64,000 nucleotides of DNA from RHKX01 sp963820055 (GTDB lineage: Bacteria; Actinomycetota; Thermoleophilia; Solirubrobacterales; 70-9), in assembly GCA_963820055.1 (NCBI GenBank), contig CAWFYJ010000001.1:248001-312000 (forward strand). Reading direction: 5' to 3'. Below are positions 1-8,344 of this stretch, in pieces. Position numbers and translations under genes: made by a program. Position 1 is the stretch's first letter, and each line of letters begins with the position of its first letter. Below the pieces are notes generated by a model. That model was not told where the DNA came from, ran no database searches, and was given only the letters and a program-made list of their open reading frames with translations.

Positions 1-1837
1 GGTTCTTGTGCTTGCGGACGATGTCGGCGCTGCGCATCGCCTCGAGGAACTCCTCCGGCCCCTCGAAGTCGTGAAGCCTGATCCGAACGCTGCCGAGCGC
101 CTGCGCCACGTGTCCGTCCGAGCCCGCTCCGGGGACGATCCGGTACTTGGCCGCGAACCGCTCCGCCTCCTCGTTGAAGCCGCTGTAGGCGACACGGGGG
201 TTGAAGACCTCGAGGATGTCGATCTCATCGACCATGTCGAGGAGGTGCTCATAGTCGGGCACCGAGTGCAGCCTGTCGAACGGGTGCGGGACGTAGACGA
301 GCCCACCCTGGCGCCGGATCTCGGCAACCGTCTCGGCCATCGTCATCCCCCGGTCGATCTTCTCCTCGAGGAACAGCCCGATGACCTCGCCCTGCTCGGC
401 CGTCTTCACCTCCTCGCCGACGATCACCTTGATGCCGCCGTCGCGCTCGGCCGCCTCCCGGGCGGCGAGGGCGCCAGAGATCTCATTGTGATCGGTGACG
501 GCGATCGCTCCCATGCCCCGGTCCTTCGCCGTCTCGAGCAGCACCTCGACCGGCGTCGCGCAGTCGTTGGAGTGGTCGGTGTGCATGTGGAGGTCGCAGT
601 CGATCGTCCGGCGGCGGGCGATCCGGCGGCGGATCTCCGCGTTGCCGGCCGGGTCGTGTCGACGGGCGGCGATCCGGCGATAGACGCCCTCGAGCTGATC
701 GGCGACGTCGCCGTAGGAGCGCGCCGACCCGCCTCCCGCAGCGGCGAGCCGCTCGCGGAGCGCGGGGTCGCGGACCAGGCGTTCGAGCTGCCCGGCGAGC
801 GTCTCCGAGTCACCGGCCGGGAAGACGAGCCCGAGCTCCCCGGCGTCGTTGTCGACGAGTTCCTCGTAAGGGTCGATCTGGGCCGCGACCGGGACGGCGC
901 CGGCGGCGAACGCCGCGTAGACGAGGCTCGGCGCCGGCTGCGGCCCGCCCGATGCGGCGACGAGCACGTCGGCGCCGGCGATCACGTCGGCGCCGTCGAT
1001 CGTGTCGGGACGAAGCAGCCGGACCCGCTCGCGGAGGCGGCTGTTCAGGCGCGGCGTCTGTATGGAGCGGTCGCCGATCCAGACGTCCGCCTCCCACTCG
1101 AGGTCGAGCGGCAGCCGCCGCAGGGCTCGCAGGAAGATCCGCAGCGCGCCACGCTCCTCCCGCCCGCAATAGACGATCCGCACCGGCGACCCCGGCACCC
1201 GATCGGTCGCCCCGACCTCGGCGGCCGGCGGCACGACCTCGTAGCTGCCCGGGAAGAACCGGTTGAGCAGCTCTCCGGTGCTGCCGCTGGCGGCCATCCG
1301 GGCGTCCAGGCGGCCGAAGAAGATCTCGACGAGCGGCCGGGCGACCTGAGTCGACAGCACCCGCTCGGTCGGCAGGTGGAACGTCGCCGCGTTCAGCGCC
1401 TGCGAATGTCGCAGGGCCGCCGAGGCCGCGCTCGGCGCGAACGGATCGTGGACGTGGACGACGTCGAACTCGATCGCGCTGAGCAGCCCCTCGAGTGAGC
1501 GGGAGATGTCGACCGGGACCGGTGCCGGGCGGGGTCGGGCGCCGGCGGGAAGCTTGAACGCGGCGCCGACGGACAGAACCGCCGGCCCTCCCTCCCCGAC
1601 CCGCTCGCCGTCCCAGCCGGGGCCGAACACGGCGGCGCCGTCGCGGCGGGTGCTCTCGATCGCGGCCTGCGAGCGGCGCAGGTCGGCGCGCGTCCCGCCC
1701 GGCGCTGCGACGACGACGCGATGGCCGCGCGCCTTCAGCTCGGCGGCGGCACCGGCCGCGTAGGCGTTGACCTCATGGTGCCCCTCCCACGAGTAGGGGG
1801 ACACCTGGGCGATCGTCAGGCGGTCGCTGCTGGACAC
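1..1837 (-). CDS. Glycosyltransferase (GT4-like) fused to PHP phosphoesterase domain, C-terminus cut off
   Basis: Open for 612 codons from a GTG at 1835-1837 to the window edge, with no stop. Residues 1 to about 400 resemble a GT-B family 4 glycosyltransferase: VSPYSWEGHHEV near the start, then HVHDPFAPS, VVPPAAEV and a C-terminal Rossmann half with AAFAAGAVPVAA. Residues about 412-612 form a PHP domain with its metal ligands in the expected order: DLHMHTDHS, VTDHNEISG, VGEEV, VPHPFDRLH and GSDGHVAQ. PHP domains are metal-dependent phosphoesterases; what this one cleaves is unknown. The fusion could couple glycosyl transfer to hydrolysis of a phosphorylated product, but that is inference. The EX7E motif of GT4 enzymes is not clear. 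The GTG was chosen because it directly precedes the family-typical first beta strand. Divergent from the GMC oxidoreductase. Confidence 0.85.
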   Translation of the reverse strand, partial: MSSSDRLTIAQVSPYSWEGHHEVNAYAAGAAAELKARGHRVVVAAPGGTRADLRRSQAAIESTRRDGAAVFGPGWDGERVGEGGPAVLSVGAAFKLPAGARPRPAPVPVDISRSLEGLLSAIEFDVVHVHDPFAPSAASAALRHSQALNAATFHLPTERVLSTQVARPLVEIFFGRLDARMAASGSTGELLNRFFPGSYEVVPPAAEVGATDRVPGSPVRIVYCGREERGALRIFLRALRRLPLDLEWEADVWIGDRSIQTPRLNSRLRERVRLLRPDTIDGADVIAGADVLVAASGGPQPAPSLVYAAFAAGAVPVAAQIDPYEELVDNDAGELGLVFPAGDSETLAGQLERLVRDPALRERLAAAGGGSARSYGDVADQLEGVYRRIAARRHDPAGNAEIRRRIARRRTIDCDLHMHTDHSNDCATPVEVLLETAKDRGMGAIAVTDHNEISGALAAREAAERDGGIKVIVGEEVKTAEQGEVIGLFLEEKIDRGMTMAETVAEIRRQGGLVYVPHPFDRLHSVPDYEHLLDMVDEIDILEVFNPRVAYSGFNEEAERFAAKYRIVPGAGSDGHVAQALGSVRIRLHDFEGPEEFLEAMRSADIVRKHKN

Positions 1838-1944
1838 CGCCCCAGGATAGATGCGCACGGCCCGCGGGCCGATCCAGCCGCCAACGGGCGGTCGGGTGCG
1901 GCGATAGGATCGGCAGCCGCGGGGATGAACCGAGAGGAGCGAGG

Positions 1945-3564
1945 GTGAGCGACTTCGACTATGTGATCGTCGGTGCGGGTTCGGCCGGATGCGTGCTGGC
2001 GAACCGGCTCAGCGACTCCGGGGCGGACGTCCTCCTCGTCGAGGCCGGCGGCAGCGACCGCTCGCCAAAGATCAAGATCCCCGCCGCCTTCGCCCAGCAG
2101 TTCAAGACGAAGCTCGACTGGGACTACGCGAGCGGACCCGAGCCCGGCTGCGACGGCCGCTCGATCTACGTTCCCCGCGGCAAGGCTCTCGGCGGTTCCA
2201 GCTCGATGAACGCGATGCTCTACGTCCGCGGCCACCGCGCCGACTACGACGGATGGCGCGACGACTTCGGATGCGCCGGCTGGGGCTGGGACGACGTCCT
2301 CCCCTACTTCGTCCGCTCCGAGCACCACGAGGCGGGTGCCTCGCCCGCGCACGGATACGGCGGCCTGCTCAACGTCGCGCCGCCGCGGAGCCCGCGGCCG
2401 CTGACGGAGCTGATGATCAAGGCGGCGCTCGCCCACGGCTACGACCCCGACCCCGACTACAACGACGGCGAGCCGGGCGGGATCGGCCCCGTCGAGACGA
2501 CGCAGAAGCACGGCCGCCGCTGGAGCGCCGCCGACGCTTTCCTCCGCCCGGCCGCCGGCCGGCCCAACCTGACGGTCCTGACCGGAGCCACCGCGCTCGG
2601 GCTCGAGCTCCAGGGTGGCCGGGTTCGCGGCGTCAAGCTCGGTGGCAAGACGCCGATGGCGGTCGCGCGTGCCAGCCGCGAGGTCATCCTCGCCGCGGGA
2701 GCGATCGGGTCGCCGCAGTTGCTGATGCTCTCCGGGATCGGCGACCCCGACAAGCTCGGGCGCGCGGGGATCAGCGCCCAGGTCCCGCTGCCCGGCGTCG
2801 GCGCGAACCTCCAGGATCACCCCTACGTGGTCGGGATCTGGGATTCGACGATCGGCTCCTCGCTCGCTGACGCCGAGAAGCCGGCCGCCCTGCTCGACTT
2901 CCTGCTCCGTCGCCGCGGCCCGCTCACATCGACGGTCGCCGAGGCGTTCCTCTTCGCCCGCTCCGACGGCGGCGAGGGACCGCCCGACGTCCAGTTCCAC
3001 CTCGCTCCCGCCTACTTCGCCGACAACGGCTTCGAGGAGTACGACGGCCACGCCCTGACGATCGGCCCGGTTCTCGTCACGCCCCGCGCCCGCGGCGAGG
3101 TCGCGCTGACGTCGGCCGACCCCGAGGCGAAGCCGGCAATCGTCGGCAACCACCTCACTGATCAGGCCGACGTCGATGCGCTCGTCTGGGGACTCCGGAC
3201 GGCCCGCGAGATCGCCGCGACCGCGCCGCTGGCCGCCGCCGCAGGGCGCGAGATCTACCCGGGACCGAACGTGGGCGCCGACGACGAGGCACTCGCCGCG
3301 GACGTCCGCCGTCGGATGGAGCTGCTCTACCACCCGGTCGGGACATGCCGAATGGGCGCCGACGAGGCCTCCGTCGTCGACCCCGAGCTACGCGTCCGCG
3401 GCGTCGACGGGCTGCGCGTCGTCGACGCGTCGGTGATGCCGGTCATCACCCGCGGCAACACGAATGCGCCGACGATCATGGTCGCCGAGAAGGCCTCGGA
3501 CCTGATTCTCGGTCGCGATCCGATCGTCGCCGCGACGGCTCCCCCGGTCGCAGCCGGCACCTAG
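1945..3564 (+). CDS. GMC-family FAD oxidoreductase (choline/alcohol dehydrogenase type)
   Basis: 539 residues, normal for the family. The N-terminus has the FAD dinucleotide fold DYVIVGAGSAGCVLA (residues about 5-19) and VEAGG. GMC signature 1 is around PRGKALGGSSSMNAM and signature 2 is GAIGSPQLLMLSGIG. The C-terminus has HPVGTCRMG with the catalytic His, and the NTNAPTIMVAEKA block with the Asn that completes the active-site pair. It should oxidise an alcohol (choline, a polyol or an aliphatic alcohol) using FAD; the substrate cannot be read from sequence. The start is GTG with a good GAGAGGAG ribosome site 8-15 bases upstream. A TAGGAT box at 1904-1909 is a plausible -10. No betaine-pathway neighbour is present, so betA is not assigned. 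Confidence 0.9.
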   Translation: MSDFDYVIVGAGSAGCVLANRLSDSGADVLLVEAGGSDRSPKIKIPAAFAQQFKTKLDWDYASGPEPGCDGRSIYVPRGKALGGSSSMNAMLYVRGHRADYDGWRDDFGCAGWGWDDVLPYFVRSEHHEAGASPAHGYGGLLNVAPPRSPRPLTELMIKAALAHGYDPDPDYNDGEPGGIGPVETTQKHGRRWSAADAFLRPAAGRPNLTVLTGATALGLELQGGRVRGVKLGGKTPMAVARASREVILAAGAIGSPQLLMLSGIGDPDKLGRAGISAQVPLPGVGANLQDHPYVVGIWDSTIGSSLADAEKPAALLDFLLRRRGPLTSTVAEAFLFARSDGGEGPPDVQFHLAPAYFADNGFEEYDGHALTIGPVLVTPRARGEVALTSADPEAKPAIVGNHLTDQADVDALVWGLRTAREIAATAPLAAAAGREIYPGPNVGADDEALAADVRRRMELLYHPVGTCRMGADEASVVDPELRVRGVDGLRVVDASVMPVITRGNTNAPTIMVAEKASDLILGRDPIVAATAPPVAAGT

Positions 3565-3568
3565 CCCC

Positions 3569-3640
3569 GTCAGCCACCTGCGCCGCATCTACCGCAAGCT
3601 CGGGATCAGCTCGCGCACCCAGCTGGCGGCAGAGCTCTCC
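3569..3640 (+). pseudogene. Remnant of a LuxR-type helix-turn-helix C-terminus
   Basis: Directly after the GMC stop codon, a third-frame reading gives HLRRIYRKLGISSRTQLA followed by AEL. This is the recognition helix and C-terminal end of the LuxR/NarL DNA-binding domain, whose usual form is HLxxIYRKLGVxSRxQL. No start codon, scaffold helix or upstream regulator domain is present: upstream in this frame is antisense-like coding of the GMC gene. It looks like the 3' tail of a LuxR regulator whose body was deleted when the GMC gene was brought in. Chance similarity is possible because the match is short. Confidence 0.6.
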
Positions 3641-3713
3641 GGAACGAGCAAGGCCCGCCGCCGCGATCAGCGACGACGGGCCTCTCCATCACCTCGAAGG
3701 AGGTGCGGGAGCG

Positions 3714-4904
3714 CTAGCTCTGTGCCGGGGCCTCGGCAGGGGCCTCGGAATCGACGTCCTGCTTGGCCCGGCTCGCGGCTGCGGTGCGGGCGTTGGCCGC
3801 GATGAACTCCTCGGTGTGCTCGCGCGCCTCATCGTCGGGCCGCTGCGAGTGCGGGGACTTCATCAGGTAGCTGGAGGGGCCGTCGAGCTGACCGGAGATG
3901 CCGTTGTTGAGGGCCAGCTTGATCAGTCGGACCGCGTCGATGACGACGCCGGCCGAGTTCGGCGAGTCCCAGACCTCGAGCTTGAGCTCGACGTTGAGGG
4001 GCACGTCGCCGAAGCTTTTGCCCTCGAGTCGGATGTGAGCCCACTTGCGGTCGGTCAGCCACGGCACGTAGTCCGAGGGACCGACGTGAACATCGCGATC
4101 GTCGAGCTCGGTGCCCATGATCGACGTCACGGCGTTGGTCTTCGAGATCTTCTTCGAGTCGAGGCGCTCGCGCTCGAGCATGTTGAAGAAGTCCATGTTG
4201 CCGCCGACGTTCAGCTGACTGGTGTGCTGCAACTCGACGCCGCGCTCGTGGAAGAGGCGGGCGAGCTGGCGGTGCACGATCGTCGCGCCGACCTGGGACT
4301 TGATGTCGTCGCCGATGATCGGCAGACCGGCATCCTGGAAGCGCTCGTCCCAGTAGTCCTCGCGGGCGATGAACACCGGCAGGCAGTTGACGAAGCCGAC
4401 GCCGGCCTTCAGCGCCTGCTCGACGTACCACTTGGTCGCCTGCTCGGAACCGACCGGCAGGTAACAGACGAGGACGTCCGTCTTCGTGTCCTTGAGGATC
4501 TTGACGATGTCGGCCGTCGGCCCGGGGGCCTTCGTGATCTTCTGCTTCAGGTACTTGCCGAGCCCGTCATGGGTCATCCCGCGATGGACCTCGACGCCCA
4601 TCTTCGGCACGTCGGCGAACTTGATCGTGTCGTTCTGACCCGACCAGATCGCCTCGCCGAGATCCTTGCCGACCTTCTCGATGTCGATGTCGAAGGCGGC
4701 GGTGAACTCGATGTCACGGACGTGGTAGCCGCCGAGGTCGACGTGCATCAGTCCGGGGACCTGCTCGTTGGGGTCGGCGTCCTTGTAGTAGTGGACGCCC
4801 TGGATGAACGAGTTGGCGCAGTTGCCGACGCCGACGATCGCGACGCGGACCTTGCCGTCGTCGCTACGGCCGTTTCCGGTGTGCGCTCCGTTGGTGTTGC
4901 TCAT
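3714..4904 (-). CDS. ino1: Myo-inositol-1-phosphate synthase
   Basis: 396 residues. Converts glucose 6-phosphate to 1D-myo-inositol 3-phosphate with NAD. The N-terminal Rossmann motif VAIVGVGNCANSFIQG (about residues 20-35) has the actinobacterial/archaeal Ino1 form. Other family blocks are VCYLPVGSEQATKWY, NCLPVFIA, GDDIKSQVGATIVHR, NVGGNMDFFNM and LKLEVWDSPNSAGVVIDAVR. The C-terminal 35 residues are charged, Ala-rich and probably disordered. The ATG at 4904 has a strong AGGAGG (4918-4923 on the opposite strand) about 13 bases upstream. It is last in a minus-strand set after the PAP2 and CDP-alcohol transferase genes, which suggests its product feeds inositol phospholipid synthesis. A 174-base gap and a hairpin separate it from the upstream gene, so it may have its own promoter. 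Confidence 0.95.
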   Translation of the reverse strand: MSNTNGAHTGNGRSDDGKVRVAIVGVGNCANSFIQGVHYYKDADPNEQVPGLMHVDLGGYHVRDIEFTAAFDIDIEKVGKDLGEAIWSGQNDTIKFADVPKMGVEVHRGMTHDGLGKYLKQKITKAPGPTADIVKILKDTKTDVLVCYLPVGSEQATKWYVEQALKAGVGFVNCLPVFIAREDYWDERFQDAGLPIIGDDIKSQVGATIVHRQLARLFHERGVELQHTSQLNVGGNMDFFNMLERERLDSKKISKTNAVTSIMGTELDDRDVHVGPSDYVPWLTDRKWAHIRLEGKSFGDVPLNVELKLEVWDSPNSAGVVIDAVRLIKLALNNGISGQLDGPSSYLMKSPHSQRPDDEAREHTEEFIAANARTAAASRAKQDVDSEAPAEAPAQS

Positions 4905-5003
4905 GGGTAAGCGAAAGCCTCCTGGGTGTGGGTAACTGGCCGGATCTCGTGGATCGCAGTCACCGCTCCGGCCGTTCGGACCAGGGAGCGGAAGTACGCG
5001 GCT

Positions 5004-5033
5004 CCGGGGGTCTGGAGAACACCATACCCCCGG
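5004..5033. terminator. Inverted repeat between the phosphatidyltransferase gene and ino1
   Basis: CCGGGGGT at 5004-5011 pairs perfectly with ACCCCCGG at 5026-5033 around a 14-base loop. Read on the minus strand it lies 46-75 bases after the stop of the CDP-alcohol transferase gene and about 100 bases before ino1. A second, weaker pair (TTCGGT 5033-5038 with ACCGAA 5067-5072) adjoins it. It could terminate the upstream transcript or act in the ino1 leader. There is no clear U tract, so termination is only a suggestion. Confidence 0.4.
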
Positions 5034-5078
5034 TTCGGTTACACGAACAGTCCGATCGCCGGATTCACCGAACGGCGT

Positions 5079-5723
5079 TCAGGTGCCGACGTCGAGCGCG
5101 ACCAGCTGCTTGCGAACGTGCCAGACGCGCTGCAGAACCGTGAATGCGGTCAGCCCGAGCATCACCCAGATCGCCGCCGGGAGGAGGTCGACACCGTCGA
5201 TCAGCTCGCCGTTCGCGAACAGCAGCCCGGCGGAGAGGATGACCACGCGGACCGGCCGCGTGGCGATGCCCACCTTGCATTCGACGCCGAGCGCCTCGGC
5301 GCGCGCCCGCGTGTAGGAGACCATCAACGAGCCCAGCACGACGAGCAGGCAGGCGGCCGCTCGGGCCTCCTCGCCGGCCGCGGCGAACTGCCAGCAGACG
5401 GCGGCGAGGACGACGCCCTCCTCGATCCGGTCGAGGGTCGAGTCGAGGAACGCCCCGAACGGAGTGCCCTTGCCCGACATCCGCGAGTAACGGCCGTCGA
5501 GCGTGTCCATCACCGAGCCGATGATGAACGCGACGGCACCGAGCACGAACAGGTCTTCGAGGATCAGCACCGCGGCGGCGAGGTTGAGGACCAGGCCGGT
5601 CATCGAGATCGCGTTCGGCGTGAGCCGCGACTCGATCAGGCGATCGCGGGCGATGTCCCGGAATTCACCCAGGGGTCGATCGGCGCGATCGCCTTTCTCC
5701 CCGCGCTGCTGCGGTTCGGCCAC
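5079..5723 (-). CDS. CDP-alcohol phosphatidyltransferase, probable phosphatidylinositol-phosphate synthase
   Basis: 214 residues from GTG 5723; a longer reading from ATG 5777 would overlap the upstream PAP2 gene by 40 bases and adds an unlikely Arg/Gly leader. The CDP-alcohol signature is at about residues 70-97: D-x2-DG-x2-SR-x8-G-x3-D-x3-D, inside DTLDGRYSRMSGKG and GAFLDSTLDR. All four metal-binding aspartates are present, and the usual Ala before Arg is Ser. There are about six membrane segments. Members transfer a CDP-diacylglycerol phosphatidyl group to an alcohol. With ino1 next in line, the likely acceptor is inositol phosphate, as in actinobacterial PIP synthase. The acceptor is inferred from context; phosphatidylglycerophosphate synthase is the alternative. 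Confidence 0.82.
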   Translation of the reverse strand: MAEPQQRGEKGDRADRPLGEFRDIARDRLIESRLTPNAISMTGLVLNLAAAVLILEDLFVLGAVAFIIGSVMDTLDGRYSRMSGKGTPFGAFLDSTLDRIEEGVVLAAVCWQFAAAGEEARAAACLLVVLGSLMVSYTRARAEALGVECKVGIATRPVRVVILSAGLLFANGELIDGVDLLPAAIWVMLGLTAFTVLQRVWHVRKQLVALDVGT

Positions 5724-5737
5724 GCCGGTCAACTTAC

Positions 5738-6514
5738 CTATGCCGTTGCTTCTTCGGGTACCGGCCGGAACGCCCACTGGGCGGGGCGGACCGGGGCGAG
5801 GACGCGGCTCGCGACGAGGGCCGAGCAGATCGCGACGAGCAGGCCGGCCGCCGCGTCGAACCAGTAGTGGTTGGCGGTGACGACGATCACCCAGAAGACG
5901 AGCAGCGGGTAGAGGGCCCAGAGCACCCGGCCGATCGGGTTGCGGACCAGCATCACCGCGGTGCCGGCGATCATCGAGGAGAAGCCGATGTGCATGCTCG
6001 GCACGGCCGCGTACTTGTTGACGAGGGCGCTGACCGCGTTGCTGTCCTGATCGACGGAGGTGAACGTCGCGATCGTGTCGGTGAATCCCTCCCCGGTCAG
6101 CATCCGCGGTGGCGCCGTCGGGAAGAACGCGTAGCCGACGAGGGCGATCGCCATTGCGACCATGAACATGTTGCGCACGAAGTAGAAGTTGTCGTTGCGG
6201 AACAGGTAGAGCCAGGCCAGGAAGCAGACGCTGATCGTGAAGTGGGAGTTCACGTACATCCAGTTCGCGAAGTCGATCAGCCAGGCGTGGCCGAGCAGGG
6301 ACTGCTGGAAGCCGGGCTCGAAGAAGGTCCCGAGCGACTTCTCGAGGTCGACGATCCGCTCCGCGTTCGCAAACGCCAGGTCGCTCTTACCGCCGATCAG
6401 CCCGCGCACGAGCTGATACCCCTGGTAGGCGATGAAGAAGAGTGCGAACTGCAGCAGGAGGTCGGACCATCCCCGCGGCAGCCGACGTCCGATGGCGGCT
6501 AGCGGTCCGGGCAC
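5738..6514 (-). CDS. PAP2-superfamily membrane phosphatase (PAP2_3 / IPC-synthase-like)
   Basis: 258 residues with about six hydrophobic helices. The PAP2 catalytic motifs are of the inositol-phosphorylceramide-synthase-like subgroup: PTAPPRM (about residue 131), VPSMHIGFSS (catalytic His, about 172) and NHYWFDAAAG with His and Asp four residues apart (about 215). It is 14 bases upstream of the phosphatidyltransferase gene, so probably cotranscribed. A likely job is dephosphorylation of phosphatidylinositol phosphate to phosphatidylinositol, or head-group exchange on an inositol lipid. This is inferred from neighbours; undecaprenyl-pyrophosphate or phosphatidic-acid phosphatase activity is possible. 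Confidence 0.85.
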   Translation of the reverse strand: MPGPLAAIGRRLPRGWSDLLLQFALFFIAYQGYQLVRGLIGGKSDLAFANAERIVDLEKSLGTFFEPGFQQSLLGHAWLIDFANWMYVNSHFTISVCFLAWLYLFRNDNFYFVRNMFMVAMAIALVGYAFFPTAPPRMLTGEGFTDTIATFTSVDQDSNAVSALVNKYAAVPSMHIGFSSMIAGTAVMLVRNPIGRVLWALYPLLVFWVIVVTANHYWFDAAAGLLVAICSALVASRVLAPVRPAQWAFRPVPEEATA

Positions 6515-6556
6515 GAGGCCCGATTGTAAGGCCCGTCCAAACCGCTCGGGGTGCGG

Positions 6557-7390
6557 TCAGCCGCCGTCCTCGGCGAGGAACGAGACGACCTCGCCGATCA
6601 GCTCGGGGCGATCGATCCAGGGCCAGTGGCCGGCTTCTTCGGCCAGCCGGAACGTCGCGCCGGGCAGCGCCCGCTCGAAAAACCGGCCGTCCTCGGGTGA
6701 GATGTACGGGTCCCCCGCGCCCCAGAGGACGAGCGCGGGACATGCGATCGCGCCGAGCCGCTCGCCTGCGGCGGCCAGGACTCCCGGGTCGGCGGAGCGG
6801 TATAGGGCGAGGATCGCCCGGCTCGTCCCCGCGTCCCAGTGCTCGAATATCGAGTCGACGAACTCGGGAGGCATCGGCTTTCGCCCGGGCCGCGCGAGGC
6901 GAAGCAGCTGTCCCGTCAGGAGCCGTGAGGGGCGGCGATTGAGCGCCTCGCCGGCACCCCGACGGCGCCAGACCCGTGCCACCCAGTGCCAGCGGTAGGC
7001 CGCGGTGAGCGGGACGGCGTTCATGACCACGAGGCGCTTCACCTGCTCGGGCCGAGCCTGAGCGGCGACAAGGCCGACGACTCCCCAGTCGTGGACGACG
7101 AGCCGGTAGCCGTCCGGGGCGAGCTCGGTGAACGCGTCGGCCAGCAGGCGGCCGTAGGCGCCGATCGAGTGGTCGAACCGACCGGGCTGCGGACGCGCAG
7201 ACCGCCCGAACCCGGGCAGGTCGAGTGCGATCGCGGGGCCGTCGGAGGCCTCGAGGAACGGCAGCCAATTGCCCGACTCGTTCGGGTTGCCATGGACCCA
7301 GATCGTCGGGTGGCCATCGCCGCGGCGCTCGCGGACGAAGATCCGGATCCCGTCGACCTCGATGAAGCGTTCTTCGATCGGCGCGGTCAT
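6557..7390 (-). CDS. Alpha/beta hydrolase with Asp nucleophile (haloalkane dehalogenase / epoxide hydrolase type)
   Basis: 277 residues. The oxyanion loop is WVHGNPNES (about residue 31). The nucleophile elbow is VVHDWGVVG (about residue 99), with Asp rather than Ser, as in haloalkane dehalogenases and epoxide hydrolases. The acid is in WGAGDPYISPEDG and the catalytic His in EEAGHWPWIDRP. A helical cap lies between residues about 130 and 200. The substrate is unknown. It reads toward the inositol-lipid genes with a 42-base gap, and its start is 24 bases from the start of the divergent PfkB gene, so the two promoters must overlap. Confidence 0.88.
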   Translation of the reverse strand: MTAPIEERFIEVDGIRIFVRERRGDGHPTIWVHGNPNESGNWLPFLEASDGPAIALDLPGFGRSARPQPGRFDHSIGAYGRLLADAFTELAPDGYRLVVHDWGVVGLVAAQARPEQVKRLVVMNAVPLTAAYRWHWVARVWRRRGAGEALNRRPSRLLTGQLLRLARPGRKPMPPEFVDSIFEHWDAGTSRAILALYRSADPGVLAAAGERLGAIACPALVLWGAGDPYISPEDGRFFERALPGATFRLAEEAGHWPWIDRPELIGEVVSFLAEDGG

Positions 7391-7401
7391 CGCTCAGAAC
7401 C

Positions 7402-7417
7402 TATTCTCGCGTGAATG
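7402..7417 (+). promoter_or_regulatory. Leaderless-type promoter of the PfkB kinase gene
   Basis: A TATTCT box at 7402-7407 ends 7 bases before the ATG at 7415. In actinobacteria a TANNNT -10 at this distance gives a transcript that begins at or next to the start codon. No ribosome-binding sequence lies between. Confidence 0.45.
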
Positions 7418-8344
7418 TCCGCGGGCGCTGCCGAGAAGCCGCTGATCTGCCTCGGCGAGGCGCTCGTCGACCTGATCTGCCCGGACCCGGTCGCCGACCC
7501 TGCGGAAGCGTCCCGCTTCGAGGCCCACTGTGGCGGCGCCCTGGCGAACGTCGCGGTGGCGGCCGCGCGCGCCGGCGCGCCGGCCGGGCTCGCGAGCGCC
7601 TGCGGCGACGACGACCGCGGCCACTTCCTCCGCGGCCGCTTGGCCGCCGCGGGCGTCGACCTGACCTTCTACGGCGAGGTCCCGGGCGCGCCGACGCCGT
7701 TCGCATTCGCCTATCTCGACCCCGCCCTCGAGCCGACCTTCGAGATCCACGGGGCCGGGATCGACGCCGCGATCGCATCGCTCGCCGGCCGTGAGGCCGA
7801 GATCGTCGCCGCCGCCGGAGCGATCGTCTTCGGCTCGAACACCCTCGTCGACGAGCGCAGTCGCAAGGTGACGGCCGCGGTCTGCGAGCGGGCTCGCCGG
7901 GCCGGTGTCCCACTGCTCTTCGACCCGAATCTGCGGCCGGGGCGCTGGGACGACACCGATGGCGCCCGCGACCGCTGCCTGCCCTATGTGGCCGGCGCCG
8001 ACGTCGTCAAGTGCAACCTCGGCGAGGCTCGGTGGCTGCTCGGCGACGACGGCCTCGAAGGGGCGGGCGACGCGGCGTTGGCGCTCGCCGCCCTCGGTCC
8101 GGCGCTCGCCGTCGTCACCGCCGGCACCGGGCCCGCGGCTGCCCGCGGCGCCTGCTCCGCGGAGGCGACACCGCCGGACGTCGAGCTGGTCAGCCCGCTC
8201 GGCGCCGGCGACGCGTTCATGGGGACGCTCGCCGCCGGCCTCCATCGCGAGGGTTTCGACCTGGCAGCGGCCGGTGATGCGCTCGCCGCCGCGGCGGAGC
8301 AGGGCGCGCTCGCCTGCACCCACCTCGAAGCCTTCCCGGTATGA
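7415..8344 (+). CDS. PfkB-family carbohydrate kinase (fructokinase-like)
   Basis: 309 residues. Ribokinase fold: N-terminal LICLGEALVDLI, then CGGALANVAVAAARAG (PfkB signature 1 region), LLFDPNLRPGRW and the C-terminal anion-hole motif SPLGAGDAFMGTLAAGL with the catalytic Asp. Members phosphorylate sugars such as fructose, 2-keto-3-deoxygluconate or ribose with ATP. The GEALVDLI start and DPNLRPxxW block favour the fructokinase/KDG-kinase branch, but the sugar is not certain. Its TGA overlaps the ATG of the next gene (ATGA at 8341), so the two are translationally coupled although their functions seem unrelated. Confidence 0.88.
   Translation: MSAGAAEKPLICLGEALVDLICPDPVADPAEASRFEAHCGGALANVAVAAARAGAPAGLASACGDDDRGHFLRGRLAAAGVDLTFYGEVPGAPTPFAFAYLDPALEPTFEIHGAGIDAAIASLAGREAEIVAAAGAIVFGSNTLVDERSRKVTAAVCERARRAGVPLLFDPNLRPGRWDDTDGARDRCLPYVAGADVVKCNLGEARWLLGDDGLEGAGDAALALAALGPALAVVTAGTGPAAARGACSAEATPPDVELVSPLGAGDAFMGTLAAGLHREGFDLAAAGDALAAAAEQGALACTHLEAFPV

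Noticed and set aside
8..1498. Long open frame on the plus strand opposite the GT-PHP gene
   Set aside because: Its product is Arg/Asp/Val-rich with no recognisable fold, while the minus strand encodes two complete domains with catalytic motifs. It is an antisense shadow typical of high-GC DNA.
1816..3333. 505-codon antisense frame over the GMC oxidoreductase gene
   Set aside because: Low-complexity Gly/Arg/Val sequence; the sense strand carries every GMC motif.
5724..5777. Upstream ATG (5777) for the CDP-alcohol transferase
   Set aside because: It would overlap the PAP2 gene by 40 bases and add a non-conserved basic leader. GTG 5723 fits better.
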